A DNA stretch of 64,000 bases, from the NCBI GenBank assembly GCA_009760855.2, contig WPIO01000007.1, positions 5,307,501 through 5,371,500 of the forward strand, written 5' to 3'. Under the pieces are notes generated by a model. The model searched no databases. It saw only the letters and a list, made by a program, of their open reading frames with translations, and was not told the DNA's origin. Of the stretch, positions 36,720 to 64,000 are shown piece by piece. Position 1 is the first letter of the stretch, and each line of letters opens with the position of its first letter. This stretch comes from Cristatella mucedo (lineage: Eukaryota > Bryozoa > Phylactolaemata > Cristatellidae). The position numbers and the translations under genes were made by a program.

Positions 36720-37739
36720 ATTAATTTGATAACTTATTTGCTTGGTATTTTCCTACTCGGACCTCTCTTTTGATCCTGTGTAAAGTCCGTCCTATTGCAC
36801 TATTGCATGCAGCAGCCTTCATATTGGTGTCATGTCGTGACAGCAGGCACTCGTCGTTGATTGGCTTGCAGTTTGCCGATTTCACCTGGACACATCCACT
36901 ATTCTATTCAAGTGAAGGCAGCACAGTCTGACCGCGGCTGCTCACTGTGCATATGTGTGGAGCTGTTACGAATCGCATCGGCACTTCCTATAATCAGGTC
37001 CAGTTTCCAGAGGTCACTTCCACACACACAAGTGCACGTGTAGCTGTGCAATTACCTCTGCCTTTGTCGTTGACCCGACAGCTGGGCTTGTCGACCGGTC
37101 GCTGTATGCCCGTCTTGGACGATCGAGGTGTTACTTACTAACACGTTTAACAAGCGAACACTTTTCAGTGTAGTCGCTGCTGATGCTGTGCTATTAGCAG
37201 TCGTACTATGTATAGTGAGTGATCCTGCCACTTACATTCCAGTTTTCGAATTCATGGGCAACCAATTAAATTCTTTTTTGTATAGAGCGTTGTAACCTGC
37301 CTTTTACTGTATGTCCGATTCTGAAACCTGATGTGTGCACACCTGCATCATTTGACCGAGACGATGAGGCACAATTGATAGCTGGTGTGATTGTGTAGTG
37401 TTCTTACTTGTAAGACTAAAGAGCCTTATTGGCTTAATAGAATTCCTAATGGGCGAACCACACCACAAAATGTGTTCTGTTAGCTGCATTTCCATATGTT
37501 TGGCAAATATTAGGAGTAATGTCGTGGTCAATCGCATACATTTGACCTAGCTTTATTGTGATGTTTGTACTTAGCATTTTATTTTTTTATTTGCTGTAAT
37601 CTCTGTTTTTTTAGATAAAAGCCCTTTCTTATTGTCAGCTACTGTTCAGTCTTTGTACTACCATGCTGTACCGATGCTAGTCTTTTGTTGCTGATTAGGA
37701 GCAAGCGACTCATGTCAGAACGAAGCAGAAAACATAGAT

Positions 37740-38660
37740 CTCACAGTGCTTGGTTTGGAGCGGAAATCAGGGAGCCGACTCTTGCATTGCACCCAGTCAT
37801 AGATGTCTTGTGTGTTGGTGAGTTTACTAAAGCTCAAGTGTCAGCAAGACCGGTTCTCATTAGGAATTCTCAGCTTACGTCCAAGGCAGACAGTTACCCC
37901 TTTGAAATTTTACCGAAAAGTAAAGGATACAGAATGTCCAACACTCCCGAGTTGGTCAGACTCGTACCATGATAGCAGTATACAGAATAGCTTAATACCA
38001 GAAGCAGCTATTAAAAAATTATCTGTACCGCACAGCAGGTAGGTTTGCATACATTTCAGTGGACAAAGGTACTCAATGTGTCGCAGGCGGTGGCTGTGTG
38101 TGCTGTAGTAATACAATGCTTTGGAACACTCATGCCGAATGCTGTGTGCGCCAAGCTACAGTTTTCGTGTTTGCTTGATCGTTACTGGCCGAGTGAGTCT
38201 ACCTTCAGTCTACCTTCCGTTCCTTTCCGAGGCAACTGAACTGCAGATACTCAAGGGGTCAATGCGATGCCTATGGGTCACTGCAGCTCGTTGGGCCAAG
38301 ATGGTTACTTTACAAGACTGATTCGTTGGTCTGTACAGCCCAAACTGAAAACCTCTTTTGCCGAACTTGTGGATCCTGATATGATGGCTCCCACAGCTGA
38401 TGGTTCTTTCTCCCTGTAATGCACTGAAGCAAGAACTCATGTAAGAAATATGCTCGAATGGGAGGCCGCCACGTGTGCCGGTAGCAGCAGGTCCTTGCAA
38501 TGCGATGTAATGCCCGGTCTACTCAAAACGAGACCAGGCGGCCTTGAGAGGCAAAGTGAGCGACCTTTCTCGGGGCAGAGTCGTTGGAGGATTACCGGGA
38601 GGACTTGACATTGTCGAATTCTGATACCACTCCCCACGTGCCCTAAGGGTCGGTCGTGGG
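37740..38660. other. Intergenic, nothing recognised
   Basis: No family repeat or conserved frame. Two ATTAAA hexamers on + (37265 and 38010) are candidate poly(A) signals for the kinase transcript. Confidence 0.4.
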
Positions 38661-38662
38661 TC

Positions 38663-38781
<119 letters not shown>

Positions 38782-39324
38782 ATCCATCCCTTCAAGGTTA
38801 GTCCAAGGGTCTGGGTTGTACGGTTTATGTAAACAGCTTGCTCTCTCCTCCTCCCCCCAGCTTAAGCAAAGTGGTCATAGAAGTATTGTGTAAGTGCCGG
38901 CTAAGGCTGCCTGCCTATCGGTGCCGGCTGTGCACAGCTATCGCGTCACTCACTTAGAGAAGCGCTGGCGACTTAGCTGCCTGCTTTTCTTCGTCAGTTC
39001 TTGCTAGAGGCTTGGTGATAACATGCACGGTATCAGCACGTATAAGCACATAGAGGACAAGCTAAGGGACCCAGCAAATGCTGCGATTAGCAAGTGAGTT
39101 TTTAGCTTATTTTGAAATACCAATTCAAAGGACATCGTGACATTAGTCCGGAGTGAGTTCCCGGCTTTATGAGCATACTAATTTAAATCATGCTAAAACT
39201 AATAATACTAATTAAATACTAATTTAAAGTACGATTCCCAAAGAATTTGAGGTTGGTTAGAGGCACAGCTGAATGACTAGCCAGGGGAGCAGATGGAACG
39301 AGTGATGCGAAGCCTGATGTATCT

Positions 39325-39783
39325 CCGTCTGTAACTCCACAAAGTCATAAAGACCATGTGGGTGTTACGCAGGAGAGTTTTGTATAGCGCACTCACAGCC
39401 TAAGCGGCTTTCGGTACGCATTCGGTAGCCAACAGACTTAGTCTCACCCAACAAAGAGAAAGTGGGAAGCATAGCAGAGTCAGGAGAGCAGTTGAGGTAG
39501 TGAGTAGCATAGAAGTAGCAGCTCAGGACCGCTGAAAAAGATGTGCCACAGTCGGCAGTAGGAGAGTAGTTGTCGTTGCGTAAGAATTGTGGAAGCGAGT
39601 ACCACAGTCTAGGACCTGCAGAGCCACAGCTTCTGTCGCCAACTGTCTGAAAGCGGAGGAATGGGACAGCTAATTTATTGTCCACACAGGACCCAAAGGC
39701 TCAAACAGGCTGAAACTGATGCAGCAGTTCAGCTAGGTATGAAGGAGCCAAGCCGTGGCGGGCCTTGTGGGTCAGCGTTAGAA
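39325..39783 (-). mobile_element. LINE-2fam 3' end
   Basis: The - strand reads DNKLAVPFLRFQTVGDRS, CGSAGPRLWYSLPQFLRND and LPTFSLLGETKSVGY, then the tail CGCTATACAAAACTCTCC. It is joined at 39784 to a LINE-1fam tail of opposite orientation, the same family pairing as at 440/441. Confidence 0.82.
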
Positions 39784-39965
39784 CCACATTTGCATGCTGA
39801 CCCTGTGCATGTCACCCCTAACCATGTTATTCATGTTGTTTATCAAGCATGGTATTACTCACCATTCAATTGCATTTCCCTTTGCAGCAGATGTAAAGCG
39901 CCTAGAAAGAGATTGAGTTCTCTGAGGGCGCTTTATCAAGTGCATTATTATTCTTATTATCAGGG
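39784..39965 (+). mobile_element. LINE-1fam tail-only copy
   Basis: 3' UTR (CATGCTGACCCTGTGCATGT), then the model stem-loop: AAGCGCC at 39896-39902 pairs with GGCGCTT at 39927-39933, and an ATT-rich end. Confidence 0.88.
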
Positions 39966-41204
39966 TTTTATCAGTATTCGTCGGCTGGGGAGCACTGTGT
40001 TTGCGGCCTAGTTCTGTTCAGACGCGAAAGCGGCTACGCCATGATTTTAACAATAGCACGTGTACTTGGATATGCAAGTACGGGATATGTCCTGCAGAGG
40101 CCGAAACGATAGTGCAGTGGTGGCTAATTCTGGATGGTGGATCACATCGGTACACAATTCGACAATGCAAGTACTCGAGCAGGGCTTGAGCACTGCAGCT
40201 TGTGCTCACTCGCACATGCACGGCTACAGCGATGTGTTGCTGAACTAACTTGGTATCTTGCAAAGCTGCTGGACCGATTGCCGAGACAGATCTATCAGAC
40301 GAGTGACCTGGATGCGATGAACTGAAAGTCAGCTACCGTTCGCTCGGCTGGCAGTTGATTGCTTTATCTAATATGTGCTGTCCAATCAGGAGCTGCTAGC
40401 CCTAAATGTCTATGGCCCACTCAAACAGGCGACCAGGAATTCTTGCCCATTCAGCTAATGAGAGGTGTCACTCTAGACCCGAGACAGTGGACTAGTGTGC
40501 AATATGGTCGGCCAGCCGACCCTTGACCTAGTCAATACAAACGCAAGCTAGGTGGCACCATTAAGCGACCACTAATCGAGACTGACCGGGCCAGCTTCTC
40601 CCGAAACAGTGCTTGAACAGAGTGCATGCTGGACACTCGAAAATACGGGCAGCTCTACGAGCAAGCACAGAGTAGATGCATGCGAAAACTTTCCTCTATA
40701 GTGGATACCGTGAACCCTGGGTGTCGGCTCATGTGCAGTGCAGCATCGAGTTTGTCTAACGACCCGACTTAAAAAAATTATTAATTCCGAGACATTTTTT
40801 AAATCTGTTTTTGACGAGTCTTTGAAATCAGCCATCATTCGACCAATACTTGAAAAGTCTGGACTATATTCAAGATAAAAAAACTATATCTTATCTAAAT
40901 GATAAAAAACTCGCCAGTCTCTTTCCGACCCTTTTCTCCCAAGGAAAATTCTCGAAAGCTTGTGTCTAAACTTCCTAAAAGTTTGGAGGCTTAATTAAGA
41001 AGACTAGAAGAAAATATAATTTGCGATCATAAGTGCAGCTGACATCATGCTGAGAACGTCAGGCGATCAGAATCGCGTGCACCAACTTGCTTGCTCCAGT
41101 TCACCTCACGACGCTTGCACAACCTGGGCCGACGGAGGCACCGAACGCTGCCTGCTTTGCGCCAACAGGCAAGCCACGAAGTCATACCACGTCTAAAGTT
41201 GGAT

Positions 41205-41400
41205 ACGCGAGTTCCTGTCGAGGGCAGATGGGTTCCTGTTGTGGACCGCTGGGCTCCAATCGTGGACTGACCGGTTGTGCTTAGTTGGACCGACGTGTTC
41301 ATGTTGTGAACCGTAGGGAGACCAGGTCGTGGACAAACGGGCTCTTTCCCTTGGACCGATGTTCTTGCCGTTGACAGAAGGGCTCCGATTAGGTCATCGA
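41205..41400. repeat. Degenerate ~36-bp tandem repeat
   Basis: Recurring GGTTCCTGTTGTGGACCGCT / GTGTTCATGTTGTGAACCG and GGGCTCCAATCGTGGAC / GGGCTCTTTCCCTTGGACC elements. Period and copy number are approximate. The remainder of 40.0-43.2 kb shows nothing I recognise. Confidence 0.4.
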
Positions 41401-43225
41401 TTGGGTGGCAAGCCCGATGAGGCGAAACCGGTCGCTCTTCAGGTGGCGACTCTCACTTTGCGGCTGCCATGTCACGCCTGAGCTGTGCTCGATCGAACGC
41501 CTGGCACGACTCCGTGGCTACATAGTTTAGACCTTGGCTGGTGGTGTTCCCTGTCTTGATCTGGCTGCAATCTATAAATAACCTGCATGACCTCGGCCCA
41601 ATACACTCTTGCAGTTGTGCCAAATCCCATCGCCACTGTCTTCTGCTATAGGAGGCTTCTGATTGGTCGATTGCCGTCAATTGTCCATGAATGTTAAAAA
41701 CTACTTGCATTCCTTTAGACTCTTCACATTTACCTACGGGCACCCTGATGATGTCACAAAGCAGAAACGACTGATAAGTTTGTCAGGCTGTTGTGAGAAA
41801 GTACCCTATTGAAAAAGAAACCGGGGGACTAGCCAGAGACCAGCTTCCTGCAGCCCGTACTGGGTTAGCCTCGCGTGGCTGTTATGAACCGCGGATGGTG
41901 GACCGAAGCTGGCAGTTCTGCTTGTCTCGCATAACCCATCGGTCAAATTGCGAAGCGTTGCTAGCGATCAGATCGTGCCGGCTCAGAGTGTCGGTGCATA
42001 AACACTAGCATCGAACTGGATCGTGACATCGGTGTGTATGGGTAACTCCCTCCGCCAGAGTCCTGGTGACCTAGTGATCCTACACATGCTCGCCCGGTCG
42101 CTGCTCGTAGCCCGGTACAGACTAGGTCGGCTGCCTCATTCATTGATCGGCACCACCCTGAATGGCTGAAAGTATGTGTAGCCTTCAGCAGTACCCCAGA
42201 TTCAGAACACTCATAATGTGCAGCCAAATCAAAGCAGTGTGGCATAATGTGATGGGCAAGCATTTGCTGCAGAAAATGCCCTAGTACCACTGCCGTAAGG
42301 CAAAGGAGCTATGTGCTTGTCCGACAACATTGGCTGTCAGCCATGTTTGGCTGATGCTTTTTTTCTAAAATAGCACCTGCTTCAGCCTCTGCGAAATCGG
42401 GGCGTGATAGTAAACATGAAGCACATGCGAAGCTCTGCTTACATAGACAACAATTAGCCTACCTCTCGTCTAGCTGCCTGGTACACCATAAATTAGTGTG
42501 CTCGCATACGACTGGCAGCTGGTCACTCACGAGCACAGTTAACTTGGAGAGCCCAACGGGACCATTCCAGTGGCTCTAAGGTATGTACAAAGACCAATAA
42601 CATTCACGTCTGCCTCGAAAGGCAGCTTAAAAGTGAGTGAGCCACACACAAAATAGCTCGGACAGATAGGAATGCGGATGGGTGCATGAATCCATGTGCT
42701 GTTTGTTATCCGACAAAGTGTTAACGGTTGAAGGTCAAGATGTCATAAAGTTCTACTAATGCACTTCTAGAATAAAGTGCCAAAAAAAAAATTGGAACAC
42801 GCCCTCAATTGTACTACTGCTATCAAACGAGTCTGTTCTGCAGGGCCGGAGCCCAGTCGGCATCATTTTAAAGATAAATCCATAGCTCTCAGCGTCACGA
42901 CTGACATAATACATACAGGTTTCCTACAATAAGACGATGGACCGGAAAGTACGAAATATTAGCAAAAAGTGTATAATACGGTGCACACACATCAAAGCCG
43001 CCTCGAGATACTCTCAATTAAATGGTGTTCCACTAACAAACAAGCCTGGTGTCTTGCTGGCTTTGTCTTGGTCTTGTCTAGAAGAAATGCAGCACCTTAT
43101 TGCAAATTATGGCATAATATCCCTGCAAGCAATGCAGAATGCAAAACAGGATTTCCAATTTGCTAAATTTGCTCGTTAACTATTAAAAAATGCCCAGTGC
43201 TCCTACGCAATAATAGCTTTCATAT

Positions 43226-43231
43226 TTTATT
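43226..43231 (-). terminator. VPS35 polyadenylation signal AATAAA
   Basis: AATAAA on the - strand (TTTATT on +), 260 bp past the VPS35 stop. It is the first canonical signal downstream and would give a 3' UTR of about 280 nt. Confidence 0.55.
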
Positions 43232-43490
43232 AGGCTTCGGTACAGGCTCAAACGAGATGCGGCAGCACAGGCGGAACGGCCATTTGTGGGGCTCAAGCCT
43301 GTCTAGTCGGTAGGCTGAGGCAGGTCAGCCGAATGAAGGAGAAAGTGCTTTGCTATTAAGGTACTGATGGCACATAATGGCCATATACCAAATGTAAGCA
43401 AGCATGCAGACCCTGGTGACTGCATGCTGAGACACGTGGTGCTCTGCACGAGCTGAGCAGGTGCTGCTTGTGGCACCTGCTAGGCTGACT

Positions 43491-63938
<20,448 letters not shown>

Positions 63939-64000
63939 CTGCAGCACACAAACAAGCATGTGCTGAATCGCTGTAGCACTGACCACTTGAGAGCTGAAAA

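Overview
The window comes from an animal (metazoan) genome, most likely an invertebrate. Evidence: two conserved protein-coding genes are split into many short exons with consensus GT..AG splice sites and kilobase-scale introns, and the DNA between exons is packed with LINE and SINE retrotransposon copies and long dinucleotide microsatellites. There are no operons, bacterial promoters or CRISPR arrays. I cannot name the species.

Two genes converge. On the + strand (10988 to about 36719) lies a complete protein kinase gene of the RSKR/SGK494 (Drosophila S6KL) family. I resolve eleven coding exons: the first begins with a myristoylation-like MGNRLPST start inside a GC/CpG-rich region, and the rest cover the kinase domain. 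On the - strand (63938 to 43491) lies most of VPS35, the retromer alpha-solenoid subunit. Twelve coding exons run from inside the N-terminal half to the stop codon, with an AATAAA signal 260 bp further on; the 5' exons lie beyond the right edge. All junctions of both genes are in phase. The shared intergenic stretch is about 36.7-43.2 kb.

Region by region: 0-8 kb is a pile of nested LINE and SINE fragments with two minisatellites. 8.0-9.1 kb holds a compact gag-like ORF between diverged direct repeats. 9.1-10.8 kb shows nothing I can recognise. 10.8-36.7 kb is the kinase gene, whose introns carry SINEs, LINEs, (CA)n and (CT)n tracts and one decayed DNA transposon with palindromic terminal inverted repeats (27.5-29.1 kb). 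36.7-43.2 kb is intergenic repeat debris. 43.2-64 kb is VPS35, again with LINEs and SINEs in its introns.

The repeats have their own organisation. Two LINE families of L2/CR1-like type (called LINE-1fam and LINE-2fam here) coexist with two tRNA-headed SINE families (SINE-A and SINE-B). SINE-B ends in a stem-loop matching the 3' tail of LINE-1fam, with a compensatory base-pair change, which suggests a parasite/host pair. SINE-A shares a shorter hairpin plus CGCTATACAAA block with LINE-2fam. Nested copies give a relative insertion order. All reverse-transcriptase copies seen are 5'-truncated or frameshifted.
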